Assembly (NCBI RefSeq): GCF_023509015.1
Contig: NZ_CP094975.1
Location: 2,675,501-2,739,500, forward strand
Reading direction: 5' to 3'
From: Pseudomonas abieticivorans
Lineage (GTDB): Bacteria > Pseudomonadota > Gammaproteobacteria > Pseudomonadales > Pseudomonadaceae
Length of the DNA stretch: 64,000 bases
Shown: positions 1 through 7,428 of the stretch, in pieces
Numbering within the stretch: position 1 is the first letter of the stretch
Layout: every line of letters begins with the position of its first letter
Translations under genes and position numbers: made by a program
Notes under the pieces: model-generated
Told to the model about the DNA's origin: nothing
Database searches by the model: none
The model's input: the letters and a program-made list of their open reading frames with translations, nothing else

Positions 1-281
1 CCGTTGAGCGCGTAAATATCATCGCGCAACGCTTGCCAGACTTGCTCCTCGGTCTTTTCCAGCTCCATCGACAGGCCCAGTTCGGGGTCTGAGACGATGG
101 TCAGTGCCGGTGCGTCGAGATCGCCGCGAAAGGCTGCGCCCAGGCGGCGGCGGTTCTCTCCAAGCAGCTTGGCCCACATATCCATACCGGCTTCGGGACC
201 CGAGCCGGTAATGATCCCGAGCCTGGGCCGGGCGACATAGTCGCTGCGGCTCAGGTCGGTGGGCAGGTATGCCCCGGCCAC
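1..281 (-). CDS. aspartate/glutamate racemase family protein (partial, runs off left edge)
   Basis: An open reverse-strand frame continues past the left edge, so only about 93 N-terminal residues are visible. It opens VAGAYLPTDLSRSD and then gives LGIITGSGPEAGMDMW, the glycine-rich N-terminal signature of the aspartate/glutamate/hydantoin racemase superfamily, cofactor-independent enzymes that use two cysteines. The catalytic cysteines lie outside the visible part. The proposed GTG start directly follows the TAA of the symporter gene (TAAGTG) with no Shine-Dalgarno, so translation is probably coupled; a later ATG (MDMW) is less likely because it would cut the glycine-rich motif. Association with an amino-acid symporter suggests amino-acid interconversion, but the true substrate is not shown. 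Confidence 0.7.
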   Translation of the reverse strand, partial: MAGAYLPTDLSRSDYVARPRLGIITGSGPEAGMDMWAKLLGENRRRLGAAFRGDLDAPALTIVSDPELGLSMELEKTEEQVWQALRDDIYALN

Positions 282-1730
282 TTAGCGCTGGGTCTGAACC
301 ACGCCGTGCGGCAGTGGTTCGGCAGTGGCAGCGGTGGCTGGCAGTGCAGGCCAGGCTTTGGTGTCCAGGTCCAGGTCAGCGAACTGGCTGGAATCGAACA
401 CCGGGGTTTTTACACCGGCTTTACGCTGGGCGTCGTAGTCCTTGAGCAGGCGCAGGCCAATCTTGAACAGCATCGCCAGGGCGATCAGGTTGACGAAGGC
501 CAGCAGGGTCATGGTGATGTCGGCGAAGGCGAACACGGTGCCCAGGTCTTCCACGGCGCCCCACAGGATCAGTGCCAACACCAGGCCGCGGTAGCCGATC
601 AGTGCCTTGCGGTTTTCACCGAGGATAAAGCGCAGGCTGTTCTCGCCCAGGTAGTAGTTGTAGAGGATCGAGGTGAACACGAACAGGGCCAGGGCCACGC
701 TGATGAACATCCGGCCCCAATCGCCCACTACGGCCGCCAGGGAGTTCTGGGTCAGGGCGATGCCGTCACCTTCGAAGCCCGGGGTGTAAAAGCCTGACAA
801 CAGGATCAGCAGGGCGGTACAGGTGCAGATCACGAAGGTGTCCAGGAACACGCTAAACGCTTGCACCACGCCTTGTGCCACCGGGTGCTCGACCTGGGCC
901 ACGGCAGCCACGTTAGGCGCGCTGCCCAGGCCGGCTTCGTTGGCGAAAACACCACGTTTCACGCCCATCACGATGGCGCTGCCCACCAGGCCACCGAAGG
1001 CCTGGTCCAGGCCAAAGGCGCTTTTCACGATGGTTTCCAGCATGGCGGGCACGTGATCGAACTGCAGCACGATGACGTACAGGGTCACGCCGATGTACAC
1101 CAGGGTTTTGACCGGTACCAGCAGGTCCGCCACCTTGGCGATACGCTTAATGCCGCCGACGAACACCAGCCCCAGCAGCACGGCCAGGCCGATACCGGTG
1201 TAGGTGGTGTTCAGGCCGAATGCATTGTTCAGCGAGTGGGTAACGGCGTGGGACTGCAGGCCGTTGAAGGCGAAGCCGAAGGTCACCAGCAGCAACACTG
1301 CCATGACCATGCCTAACCAGCGTTTACCCAGGCCATGCTGGATGTAGTACGACGGGCCGCCGCGGTATTGCCCTTGCGAGTCGCAGCGTTTGTATAGCTG
1401 GCCCAGGGAGCATTCGAAGAAGCTACTGGACATGCCGACCAGCGCGGTCACCCACATCCAGAACACTGCGCCCGGGCCACCCAAGGTCACGGCGATGCCC
1501 ACACCTGCGATGTTGCCGGCGCCTACGCGGCCAGCCAGGCTGAGCATCAGTGCCTGGAACGAGCTGAGTTGCCCGGCGCTGCTTTTCAGGCTGTCGCGGA
1601 ATACCGCGAACATGTGGAAAAAGTGGCGAAGTTGAACGAAACGCGAGCGAATCGTGAAGTAGCTGCCCAGCCCGACGATGAGCAGGATCAGTACTTTGCC
1701 CGAGAGGAAGTCGTTGATGACTTCAAGCAT
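282..1730 (-). CDS. AGCS-family alanine/glycine:cation symporter
   Basis: This inner-membrane protein of 482 residues is a sodium- or proton-coupled amino-acid importer of the AGCS family. Family signatures are visible: LSLAGRVGAGNIAGVGIAVTLGGPGAVFWMW near residues 60-95, GGPSYYIQHGLGKRW around 125, and GVKRGVFANEAGLGSAPN around 260, plus about ten hydrophobic helices. I chose the ATG at 1730 because AGCGAGGAAATATCC places a good AGGA ribosome site before it, whereas the longer frame starts with a non-hydrophobic extension lacking a site. The racemase-family gene follows without any gap, and an HTH regulator is divergently transcribed. Together these suggest a small amino-acid uptake and conversion unit. 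The exact amino acid cannot be read from sequence. Confidence 0.9.
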   Translation of the reverse strand: MLEVINDFLSGKVLILLIVGLGSYFTIRSRFVQLRHFFHMFAVFRDSLKSSAGQLSSFQALMLSLAGRVGAGNIAGVGIAVTLGGPGAVFWMWVTALVGMSSSFFECSLGQLYKRCDSQGQYRGGPSYYIQHGLGKRWLGMVMAVLLLVTFGFAFNGLQSHAVTHSLNNAFGLNTTYTGIGLAVLLGLVFVGGIKRIAKVADLLVPVKTLVYIGVTLYVIVLQFDHVPAMLETIVKSAFGLDQAFGGLVGSAIVMGVKRGVFANEAGLGSAPNVAAVAQVEHPVAQGVVQAFSVFLDTFVICTCTALLILLSGFYTPGFEGDGIALTQNSLAAVVGDWGRMFISVALALFVFTSILYNYYLGENSLRFILGENRKALIGYRGLVLALILWGAVEDLGTVFAFADITMTLLAFVNLIALAMLFKIGLRLLKDYDAQRKAGVKTPVFDSSQFADLDLDTKAWPALPATAATAEPLPHGVVQTQR

Positions 1731-1918
1731 GGATATTTCCTCGCTGTTTTTCTTTTGATGGCGAATTTGACTGGCTCGGATGCAATCGGCAGCGTCCAGT
1801 TTCCAGGGCGCAAATGGTTCGCGATTGATCAAGCTGGAGCAATTTCGCTGGTTGTTAGAAAATGATGCTAGTTGATGCTACCTTCGCGCTCTCTAGCGCC
1901 AATCCGACGAGCAGTGCC

Positions 1919-2731
1919 ATGCGTGAATACCTCCCCGCCAATTTGCAGCTGCTTTGTCGGCATTACCCATCGATCGCCGAGGTGTGCCGGCGCCTGGACA
2001 TCAACCGCGCCCAGTTCAACAAATACCTGAACGGGCAAAGCCTGCCGACGCCTTACAACCTCAAGCGCATCTGTGATTTCTTCGGTGTAGAGGAATATGA
2101 GATCGGCTTGCCGGCCGAACAGTTCGCTCGCCTGATCGGCGTGCGTTCAAAGCCTTCTACCGAGCAGTCCGAAGCCACGGCCCCGCAGCGTATTCTCGAT
2201 CACCTGCGCCAACGCTCGTCGTCCGAGCTTGCGGCCCACGTGGGGTACTACCACGAGTACTACCACTCGATGTCGGCACCCGGACACATCCTGTGTTCAT
2301 TGGTCCACTTGCGCGAAGAGGGCGGGCACTATACCTACGAGCGCAGCGAACGTCTGCAAACCCGTACCGGCAAGGGCGAGGAATACGAGCGCTACCGCTA
2401 TTTGGGCGTGGCGTACTACCTGCAAAATCGGCTGTTTTTCATGGATTACGAGTCGCTGACTTCGAATGAAATCTGCCAGACGGTTTTGATCCCCAGCTAC
2501 AAAAGCCGCATCACCCGGCTCAACGGCCTGAAGATCGGCGTGTCTTCCAACGACCAGCGCACGCCTGCATGCTCAAGGGTGGTGTGGGAGTACCTGGGCG
2601 AGCAGGTCAACCGGGTCAGCGCCTACCGCAAAGTGCGCCTGTACCGCCCGGATGACCCGGAGATCGATGCCGACCTGCGTGAGCGGCTGGCGCAGACGCA
2701 GGTGGTGGATGGGTTGTTTCAGATCGGTTGA
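1919..2731 (+). CDS. XRE-like helix-turn-helix transcriptional regulator
   Basis: The 270-residue product begins MREYLPANLQLLCRHYPS and has an XRE/Cro-type helix-turn-helix in the first 70 residues (IAEVCRRLDINRAQFNKYL, then PTPYNLKRICDFFGV). The remaining 200 residues match no domain I recognise and are probably a ligand-sensing or oligomerisation region; they are rich in Tyr and Arg. It diverges from the AGCS symporter across 188 bp, so control of the symporter/racemase pair is the obvious inference. An upstream in-frame ATG at 1862 would add 19 residues; I prefer 1919 because the HTH then starts normally, but neither start has a strong ribosome site. Confidence 0.75.
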   Translation: MREYLPANLQLLCRHYPSIAEVCRRLDINRAQFNKYLNGQSLPTPYNLKRICDFFGVEEYEIGLPAEQFARLIGVRSKPSTEQSEATAPQRILDHLRQRSSSELAAHVGYYHEYYHSMSAPGHILCSLVHLREEGGHYTYERSERLQTRTGKGEEYERYRYLGVAYYLQNRLFFMDYESLTSNEICQTVLIPSYKSRITRLNGLKIGVSSNDQRTPACSRVVWEYLGEQVNRVSAYRKVRLYRPDDPEIDADLRERLAQTQVVDGLFQIG

Positions 2732-2772
2732 TGTACCGCGCCGCAATTCGCCTGATGCACCGCGGTGTGCTT

Positions 2773-2795
2773 TTCGCGGATGAATCCGCTCCTAC
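2773..2795. repeat. REP-type repeat, single copy
   Basis: A 23-base unit TTCGCGG-ATGAAT-CCGCTCCTAC containing the dyad GCGGAT/ATCCGC. The same unit recurs in this window near 23424, 23486, 26258, 46009, 46071, 58289 and 63047. It lies just after the HTH gene and the convergent porin gene and may help end transcription. Confidence 0.8.
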
Positions 2796-2829
2796 TGGTA
2801 TTTGTGCGCCTGACGCACCGCCGTTTCGA

Positions 2830-4059
2830 TCAGAAGTAATACCCAATGTTAACGTTGGTGCGGTAATACCATTCATTGCTGCCAACCGACGAGGTGCTCG
2901 TCCACCCGGTGCCGTTCTCCGCGCCACCAAAGGGGTTGGCGTTTTTCGCCCAGGTGAAGTCCACCCACGCCATGATCGGCATCGCAATGAATTGCGCGCC
3001 CACGGTGAACATCTGCGAGTCGTCCCAGCCGCTTTTGTCTTTCATCATGCGGCTGTAGTCGTTGTAGAGCTTGATCTTCTTCAACTGGCCCAGGCTTGGG
3101 GTGTAGATGTCGTAGCCCACGTTAAGCGAGGCAATGGTGGCCTTGGCCGCGATCAGGTACGCCGGGGTCAGGCCATTACCGCCCATCAGCACTGAGTCGT
3201 TGCTGGTGCCGGTGGGGTTTTTCGGGTCGTACTCGTAGCGGATGCCCTGGGTGGTGACGGTCCAGGGGCCGGTGTTGAAGATCGCATGCACGCCGCCAGC
3301 CCAGTAGCTGCCGTTATCGTGGGTGGTGTCGTTGTACAGTTGTGAGGCCGCCAGGGAGGCGCCGATTTCGCTGGACCAGTCCTCACCCTTGAAGGTGCGT
3401 GCCACGCGGGCGTTGACCTGGTTGCGTTTCTCGTTGTCCTGGCGCGACTGGGTGAAGGCCACGGCGTTATCTTTAAGGTCGGCGTACCGGCCGATCTCCG
3501 GCGAGTAGCGGATGTCGGTGGGCAACATGCGCGGGAAGAAACCCAGTTGCACGTCCCAATCCTTGTCTTTGTAGGAATACTTGAGGCCCGCGCCAGCGCT
3601 GACGCCGTAACCCATAAAAAAGGGGATGTGGTAGCTCCAGCCGAACTGTGGGTAAGGTTCCAGGCCGAACGGTTTGAACGGGGCACCCAGTTGCAGGTTG
3701 GACGCGCTGTTCAGTTTGTAACCGGCGAACCCGTGGTCCACCGAATGTTTACCGTCGTCCTGGAACCAATAGCTGATATCGCCATAGGCCTGCTTGTAAG
3801 TGGCTTTGACATCCAGGCGGAAGGTGTCGAACAGGAAACGGCCATTGTTCTCGGTGGTGGTCCAATGTTCGTCGCGGTAGTTGGTGCGCAGTGCGCCGCC
3901 GATGTCCAGGCTGCTGTCGCCATCATCACTGCGCCAGGCAATGTGCGGGAAAGGCTTTTTTACACTGGCCGGTTGATCCGGCGCGGCAGGGCCAGGTTCG
4001 GATGCGAAACTGGCGACACTGCTGACCATCAGACCCAGACACACTACAAACTTGTTCAT
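2830..4059 (-). CDS. outer-membrane beta-barrel porin
   Basis: The 409-residue product has a Sec signal peptide (MNKFVVCLGLMVSSVASFA|SEPG) and then alternating short amphipathic strands separated by Gly/Asn/Asp turns. It ends NVNIGYYF, the terminal Phe that the BAM complex recognises. It resembles outer-membrane porins used for uptake of anions or aromatic acids, but I cannot assign a named family (OprD, OprP and related groups were considered). The ATG at 4059 is preferred over the overlapping GTG at 4062 because GAGG lies 5 bases upstream. Its promoter has the same sigma54/IHF/dyad architecture as the large catabolic operon, so it probably brings that operon's substrate through the outer membrane. 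Confidence 0.8.
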   Translation of the reverse strand: MNKFVVCLGLMVSSVASFASEPGPAAPDQPASVKKPFPHIAWRSDDGDSSLDIGGALRTNYRDEHWTTTENNGRFLFDTFRLDVKATYKQAYGDISYWFQDDGKHSVDHGFAGYKLNSASNLQLGAPFKPFGLEPYPQFGWSYHIPFFMGYGVSAGAGLKYSYKDKDWDVQLGFFPRMLPTDIRYSPEIGRYADLKDNAVAFTQSRQDNEKRNQVNARVARTFKGEDWSSEIGASLAASQLYNDTTHDNGSYWAGGVHAIFNTGPWTVTTQGIRYEYDPKNPTGTSNDSVLMGGNGLTPAYLIAAKATIASLNVGYDIYTPSLGQLKKIKLYNDYSRMMKDKSGWDDSQMFTVGAQFIAMPIMAWVDFTWAKNANPFGGAENGTGWTSTSSVGSNEWYYRTNVNIGYYF

Positions 4060-4187
4060 CACGACCTCACCGGGTTAATCGAATGTATCAAGTGATTGGC
4101 AACACTTTCCCGTCTGCGTAAATACTCGCAATGACTGAAGTGTTTTATAGGTGGCACACTGTGTTAAGTGTGAACTCAATTAGAAAT

Positions 4188-4203
4188 AGCAGGAACTATG
4201 CCA
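4188..4203 (-). promoter_or_regulatory. candidate sigma54 (-24/-12) promoter of the porin
   Basis: Read leftward the sequence is TGGCATAGTTCCTGCT: GG and GC are separated by exactly 10 bases as required by RpoN, and the -24 TGGCA is intact. The -14 T of the consensus TTGC is C here. The predicted start lies near 4177, giving a leader of about 118 bases before the ATG. Confidence 0.65.
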
Positions 4204-4242
4204 GCTCTGGCATTGGCTATTTTATTAAAATAAAGTCTTTAT

Positions 4243-4255
4243 TATCAGTGGATTA
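4243..4255. promoter_or_regulatory. candidate IHF-binding site
   Basis: TATCAGTGGATTA fits the IHF consensus WATCARNNNNTTR at every position. Its centre is 47.5 bp upstream of the -24 GG of the porin promoter, the same distance as the IHF-like site in the operon promoter. IHF normally bends DNA between enhancer and sigma54 promoter. Confidence 0.5.
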
Positions 4256-4275
4256 TATGTGGAACGCGGCCGTCC

Positions 4276-4291
4276 GTGTCACCCGTGAAAC
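4276..4291. promoter_or_regulatory. candidate upstream activator dyad of the porin
   Basis: GTGTCACCCGTGAAAC is an imperfect copy of the dyad GTTTCA-N4-TGAAAC found twice upstream of the catabolic operon (19011 and 19138). It is centred 82 bp upstream of the -24 GG, compared with 86 bp at the operon. Confidence 0.5.
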
Positions 4292-4383
4292 GCCCGCAAC
4301 CCTTGGTAACAGCGGTGCCCAGCGCCGGTGCGCACTGTGTGCGCCATGGACACTTATGGGCCGTCTCATTAAACAGCGCCCAT

Positions 4384-4410
4384 GAAAAAGCCGGCTGGAA
4401 GGGCCGGCTT
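4384..4410 (-). terminator. intrinsic terminator of the catabolic operon
   Basis: Leftward transcription meets AAGCCGGC, a 7-base loop and GCCGGCTT followed by a short T run. It lies 18 bases after the reductase stop codon and separates the operon from the porin promoter. Confidence 0.8.
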
Positions 4411-4427
4411 ATTAATAACGCCAGCGG

Positions 4428-5387
4428 TTATATATCAAGTACCAACCGACGGCTCTTGCAACCGGAAACACACACCATCATTGATTTATTGGCCGCGCGC
4501 TCCGCTTTGGTCAATACACCGTCGCGATGGTCGATATCGCCGTCCAGTACTTTTGTTTCGCACGAGCCGCAGACCCCTTCGCGACAGCTGTATTCAATAT
4601 CGCAACCGGCCTGCAGCAAAACATCTAGCAGATTAAGACCCGGTTCCACGTTGAGTGTCTTGCCGGACTTCTTCAGCTCCACGCTGTAACTGCTGTGTGC
4701 ATCGTCTGCTGGCGGCAGTTCGGCTGCCGTGAAGCGTTCGATATGGGCATGTGGATAACCCAGGCCTTCGCAGGTGTTTTCAAAGGCATCGAGCATCGGC
4801 GTGGGGCCGCAGCAATAAAAGTGCGTATCGCTCGGCTGGCCCGCAAGGTAGGCGGCCAAGTCCGGCGCCAGGCCTTTCTCGTCGTTGAAGTGGTAAACCA
4901 CCTTGGCCTCCACACCGCTCAGGTGCTCCAGCAGGGCGGCTTCCTTGCGCGACCGGGCGCAGTAGATCAGCTCGGCGGATTTACCCAGCGCCAGCAATTG
5001 GCGGAACATGCAGTAGATCGGCGTGATACCAATGCCGCCTGCCACCAGCACGCTGTGCTTGGCGTTCAGGTCCAGGGCAAAATTGTTGCGTGGCTGCGAG
5101 ATGCTCAGTTGCATGCCCACGCGCAGTTGCCCGTGTACGTACTCCGAGCCGCCGCGGCTTTTGCGGTCGCGCAAAATGCCGACCACATAGCGGCCTTGGT
5201 CGCTCGGCGAATTGAGCAGCGAGTAACTGCGCACCAACCCATTGGGCAGGTGCAGGTCGATGTGCGAGCCGGCTTCGAACGGCGTGAAAACCGTATCACC
5301 GTAAGGCCGCAGTTCCACGCTGATGATCCCTTCGGCTTCGTAGCGCAGGGTGTGCACCAGCGCTGTGATGGTAGTTGCATTGGACAT
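4428..5387 (-). CDS. PDR/VanB-type oxidoreductase (Rieske oxygenase reductase)
   Basis: The 319-residue product has the phthalate-dioxygenase-reductase order: FMN/FAD-binding barrel at residues 1-100 (GSHIDLHLPNGLVRSYSL), NAD(P)H-binding domain (LVAGGIGITPIYCM, FYCCGPTPML) and a C-terminal plant-type [2Fe-2S] ferredoxin (CREGVCGSC and a distal VCVSGC). It would pass electrons from NAD(P)H to the Rieske oxygenase encoded two genes upstream, as VanB does for VanA. It is the last gene of the leftward operon, starting 3 bases after the RidA gene's stop. The family is certain; the oxygenase partner is inferred from the operon. Confidence 0.92.
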   Translation of the reverse strand: MSNATTITALVHTLRYEAEGIISVELRPYGDTVFTPFEAGSHIDLHLPNGLVRSYSLLNSPSDQGRYVVGILRDRKSRGGSEYVHGQLRVGMQLSISQPRNNFALDLNAKHSVLVAGGIGITPIYCMFRQLLALGKSAELIYCARSRKEAALLEHLSGVEAKVVYHFNDEKGLAPDLAAYLAGQPSDTHFYCCGPTPMLDAFENTCEGLGYPHAHIERFTAAELPPADDAHSSYSVELKKSGKTLNVEPGLNLLDVLLQAGCDIEYSCREGVCGSCETKVLDGDIDHRDGVLTKAERAANKSMMVCVSGCKSRRLVLDI

Positions 5388-5390
5388 CGG

Positions 5391-5828
5391 TCAGCTCTCC
5401 TGCGCAGTGCGCAAATCAACATCGAGCCGGGCGCTGGCTTCGATTTCCACCCGCAGTTCCGGGAACACCAGGGCGCTCACTTCAACCAGGGTGGAGGTAG
5501 GGTAGGCGGCAAAGCCGTGGAAAAAATCGCGGCGGGCACGGCCCACTTCATCCTTGTCGGCGATGGCTGTGAGGTAAATCGTCAGCCGGTAGATATTGCC
5601 CACATGCCCGCCAGCCGCTTCCACCAGCGAGCGCGCTTTGTTCAGCACTACCAGCGTTTGCGCATAGGCGTCCAGCGGCGCGCCGGCCAGGGCTGCGGTG
5701 CGGGTGGCGGGATGCCCGGTCATGCCGGACATCACCACCTCGTTGCCGATCAGCAGGGCGTTGGACCAGGTGGCGGTGGCCAGTTCGGTCAACTGCGACG
5801 CCTTGATGCGCTGAACGGCGGTACTCAT
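5391..5828 (-). CDS. RidA/YjgF-family protein
   Basis: The 145-residue protein belongs to the Rid (YjgF/YER057c/UK114) family, trimeric enzymes that hydrolyse enamines and imines or act as specialised deaminases. Visible family features are NALLIGNEVVMSGMTGHP, QTLVVLNKARSLVEAAGG, and YRLTIYLTAIADKDEV with the terminal SALVFPELRVEIEASARL. The conserved Arg of canonical RidA (near the VKTTVF region) is not obvious, so it may be a divergent subfamily. Its ATG overlaps the Rieske stop (ATGA). In 2-aminophenol pathways a Rid-family 2-aminomuconate deaminase follows a semialdehyde dehydrogenase; a similar role here is plausible but unproven. Confidence 0.85.
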   Translation of the reverse strand: MSTAVQRIKASQLTELATATWSNALLIGNEVVMSGMTGHPATRTAALAGAPLDAYAQTLVVLNKARSLVEAAGGHVGNIYRLTIYLTAIADKDEVGRARRDFFHGFAAYPTSTLVEVSALVFPELRVEIEASARLDVDLRTAQES

Positions 5829-6859
5829 GACAGCTGCTTCGCGTCGATCAGTTCCAGCTGGGCCTTTGCCTTGCCTTTCAGGTAACGGCGCAGGCGCACC
5901 ACGCCCAGGTCGTGGGCGTAGAGGTTTTCGCGCTGGTTGGCGTCGGCTTCCATGAACTCCAGCAGCACACGGTCCTGTTCCAGCACGGCCCAGTGGCGGG
6001 CTTCCAGGCGGTTCTTGTAGAGGAAGCGCCAGGTGTCACGCTGCCAGCCGGTCAGTGGGCGGCAACGCCAGTGGAACACTGCAGCCAAGTTGCGGCTGCT
6101 GGGGGTGTAGCTGCCGATGATGGTGAAGTTGCCGCCCGGGCCACCGGTTTTCGGGTAAGGGATTTCCAGACGCAACCAGTGGCAGCCATTGTCGACGAAC
6201 TCGGTCCAGTCAAAGTTCACGCCACGCTGGCCTTCTTTCTCGAAGAAGAAACCCTGCTCGGTGTCACGGGTGACGAACTTGGCGGTGGCTTCACCTTCAC
6301 TCATCGAGTGCGACATCTTGTGCAGGTAGGTGCCGTGCATCGGGTCCATGACGTTGTCGAGCACGTAGCGGTAGTCGCCTTTCCACTCGGTATAGCAAAC
6401 GAAGCTGCTCCACTCGGGCGAGGTCAACTGTTCGGGCAATTCAAGCTGCGGCGGCGTTTCCAGGTGCGGGTCGGTGGCGTTGAACAGAAAAATCGCACCG
6501 GCGGCTTCACGGGTGTGGAACATGCGGGTAGGGCGGGCACCCTCAAGTTTGCAGCCTGGGCTGCCGGGCACCTTGGTGACGGTGCCGTCGCAGCGCACTT
6601 CCACGCCGTGGTAAGGGCATTGCAGGCGATCGCCCAATACCGGTCCTTGGGACAGCGGGGCACCGCGGTGCGGGCAATGGTCTTCCAGGGCATGGACGCT
6701 GCCGTCGTTGTCGCGCCACAGGGCGATCTTGTAGCCCATGCGGCGCACGGAGACAGGTTTTTCGCCCAACTGGTCGGAGGGTAAAACAGGGAACCACAAG
6801 TCTTTCAGGCCGTTGGCCAGGAGGTTCTCAACAGGATCAGCGGTCACGTGCATATTCAT
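5825..6859 (-). CDS. Rieske [2Fe-2S] non-heme iron oxygenase, oxygenase component
   Basis: The 344-residue product has a Rieske domain with CPHRG (Cys62, His64) and CPYHGV (Cys81, His84). It is followed by the mononuclear iron site MDPMHGTYLH (Asp172, His175, His180), matching the D-x2-H-x4-H pattern. Size and order fit VanA-like single-subunit (alpha3) oxygenases that demethylate or hydroxylate aromatic and other compounds. Electrons should come from the PDR-type reductase two genes downstream. The RidA gene overlaps its end by 4 bases. The substrate cannot be deduced; no beta subunit is present in the operon. Confidence 0.93.
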   Translation of the reverse strand: MNMHVTADPVENLLANGLKDLWFPVLPSDQLGEKPVSVRRMGYKIALWRDNDGSVHALEDHCPHRGAPLSQGPVLGDRLQCPYHGVEVRCDGTVTKVPGSPGCKLEGARPTRMFHTREAAGAIFLFNATDPHLETPPQLELPEQLTSPEWSSFVCYTEWKGDYRYVLDNVMDPMHGTYLHKMSHSMSEGEATAKFVTRDTEQGFFFEKEGQRGVNFDWTEFVDNGCHWLRLEIPYPKTGGPGGNFTIIGSYTPSSRNLAAVFHWRCRPLTGWQRDTWRFLYKNRLEARHWAVLEQDRVLLEFMEADANQRENLYAHDLGVVRLRRYLKGKAKAQLELIDAKQLS

Positions 6860-6881
6860 GTCTTATCTACCTTTGGGCGTC

Positions 6882-7109
6882 TTACGCGCCCAGCCGGGCC
6901 ATCAGGGTCTTGTAGGCGTCTTCGGTCCACTCGCCGGTGGTCAGCGGGCAGGGCGGGCCGGCGTGGTTCAGGTGCGCCAGCAGCGCGGGCAGGTCGGCAA
7001 TGCCACTGCCGTAGGCGCGCTCGATGGAGTCGCCCAGCAGTTCTTCAAACTGGGTGTTCGGGCGCTGGCGGGCCTGATGGGGCTCCAGGTAACGTTCGGT
7101 GGTGCTCAT
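6882..7109 (-). CDS. small recombinase-like helix-turn-helix domain protein
   Basis: The 75-residue protein MSTTERYLEPHQARQRPN... is acidic, with ELLGDSIERAYGSGIADLPALLAHLN and a C-terminal GEWTEDAYKTLMARLG. I recall small proteins of this kind named 'recombinase-like HTH domain' next to Rieske oxygenase genes, but the name is structural and no DNA recombination is implied. The start at 7109 is fixed by GGAGG eight bases upstream, which itself overlaps the end of the preceding gene; the upstream ATG would hide this site. It sits 1 base after the 105-residue gene and 22 bases before the Rieske gene. A helper role for the oxygenase is inference. Confidence 0.75.
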   Translation of the reverse strand: MSTTERYLEPHQARQRPNTQFEELLGDSIERAYGSGIADLPALLAHLNHAGPPCPLTTGEWTEDAYKTLMARLGA

Positions 7110-7110
7110 G

Positions 7111-7428
7111 TCATTGACCTCCATTGCGTACCCGTTCGCGGATCATTTCGCGCACGGGGATAAAGTCGTAGGTGGCGTAGCATTCGGTGCGGAACACACC
7201 CCAGGCCGAGCGCTCCAGCTCGACGTTGACCTTGCCCAGCAAGTGCGGCGGCAAGCGCAGGGTGACGATCTGGCCCAGGCCCATGGCGACGGTCCAGGAC
7301 ACCACTTCCACGCCCTGCGGCGGGAAGCTGTCCCACCAGCCCATTTGCTTCATGTGGGCCTGGATCTGTTCCAGGTTCTTGCTCTGGTCGTGCTTGAGCA
7401 CGACCGTCAGCAGCAGGGTTTCGCTCAT
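7111..7428 (-). CDS. conserved protein of unknown function in oxygenase operon
   Basis: This 105-residue protein, MSETLLLTVVLKHDQSKNLEQIQAHM..., is not one I recognise. The alternation of strands and helices (LLLTVVLKHD, EQIQAHMKQMGW, VEVVSWTVAMGLGQIVTLRLP, VNVELERSAW, ECYATYDFIPVREMI) suggests a small alpha/beta sandwich of ferredoxin-like type. No signal peptide or cysteine cluster is present. It overlaps the VOC gene by 4 bases and its end provides the ribosome site of the next small gene, so it is tightly co-translated within the operon. Confidence 0.8.
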   Translation of the reverse strand: MSETLLLTVVLKHDQSKNLEQIQAHMKQMGWWDSFPPQGVEVVSWTVAMGLGQIVTLRLPPHLLGKVNVELERSAWGVFRTECYATYDFIPVREMIRERVRNGGQ

